Of a stretch of 14,145 bases of DNA, positions 14,104 to 14,145 are shown piece by piece. Within the stretch, counting starts at the first letter, position 1; each line of letters begins with the position of its first letter. The notes under the pieces are model-generated. The model did not search any database, was not told the DNA's origin, and saw only the letters and a program-made list of their open reading frames with translations. The DNA is from Oscillospiraceae bacterium. Lineage in GTDB: Bacteria > Bacillota > Clostridia > Oscillospirales > Oscillospiraceae. The DNA is taken from NCBI GenBank assembly GCA_031266955.1, contig JAISAA010000246.1, forward strand, positions 1 through 14,145, given 5' to 3'. Position numbers and translations under genes: made by a program.

Positions 14104-14145
14104 CTATCCCAATGTAAAAAGGACGGCGCCGTATTCGGCGAGCTG
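14104..14145 (-). CDS. accB: Biotin carboxyl carrier protein AccB, last 13 codons (cut by window edge)
   Basis: A frame open from the right edge encodes QLAEYGAVLFTLG and stops with TAG 28 bp before accC. This fits the end of a biotinyl domain, where a V/A-E-x-G-x-x-L-F segment forms the last strands. The biotin lysine motif would lie outside the window. The call rests on this short match and on the position ahead of accC; another small gene ending in such a motif cannot be excluded. Confidence 0.65.
   Translation of the reverse strand, partial: QLAEYGAVLFTLG

Overview
Every gene I can support lies on the minus strand, so the window reads right to left as two consecutive operons. The DNA is GC-rich. 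Shine-Dalgarno sites are mostly of the AGGAG type and genes are tightly packed, often with 4-nt stop/start overlaps. FabK as the enoyl-ACP reductase, S-layer homology (SLH) domains and a YwqC/YwqD/YwqE-type polysaccharide module together point to a Gram-positive of the class Clostridia. A GC-rich gut or anaerobic member is likely; the order (perhaps Oscillospirales) is a guess. No rRNA, tRNA, CRISPR array or transposase gene is visible.

Region 1 (14145 to 5450, minus strand) is a type II fatty acid synthesis operon: accB (last codons only), accC, accD, accA, fabH, fabK, fabD, fabG, fabF, fabZ. It supplies malonyl-CoA by acetyl-CoA carboxylase, moves malonyl to ACP (FabD), starts chains (FabH) and runs the elongation cycle (FabF, FabG, FabZ, FabK). 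The acc genes come first, fabH sits inside the operon and fabZ is last. There is no acpP in the window. The only sizeable internal gap, between fabH and fabK, holds a GC-rich inverted-repeat element instead.

Region 2 (5449 to 5069) is a 381-bp intergenic stretch. It contains an excellent sigma-A type promoter (TTGACT-N17-TATAAT, minus strand) followed by a leader of about 250 nt. In the leader are two 28-bp palindromes with identical 12-nt arms, a plus-oriented hairpin-plus-T-tract terminator between them, two TTTCC/GGAAA dyads, and a possible 13-codon leader peptide whose stop overlaps the next start.

Region 3 (5068 to 1, minus strand) is a cell-envelope operon. It starts with an unrecognised single-pass membrane protein with a proline-rich linker and helical tail. 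A secreted SLH protein follows, then a polysaccharide co-polymerase/kinase activator (YwqC-like), a bacterial tyrosine kinase (YwqD-like), a PHP-type tyrosine phosphatase (YwqE-like) and the beginning of a membrane phosphoglycosyl transferase that runs off the left edge. The last four form the start of an exopolysaccharide or capsule locus. Their place behind an SLH gene suggests, by inference, that S-layer-type protein and surface polysaccharide are made together.

The best candidates for something new are the leader with its paired palindromes, the unknown membrane protein/SLH protein pair, and the unusual layout of the fatty acid operon. None of these is proof of a new system.
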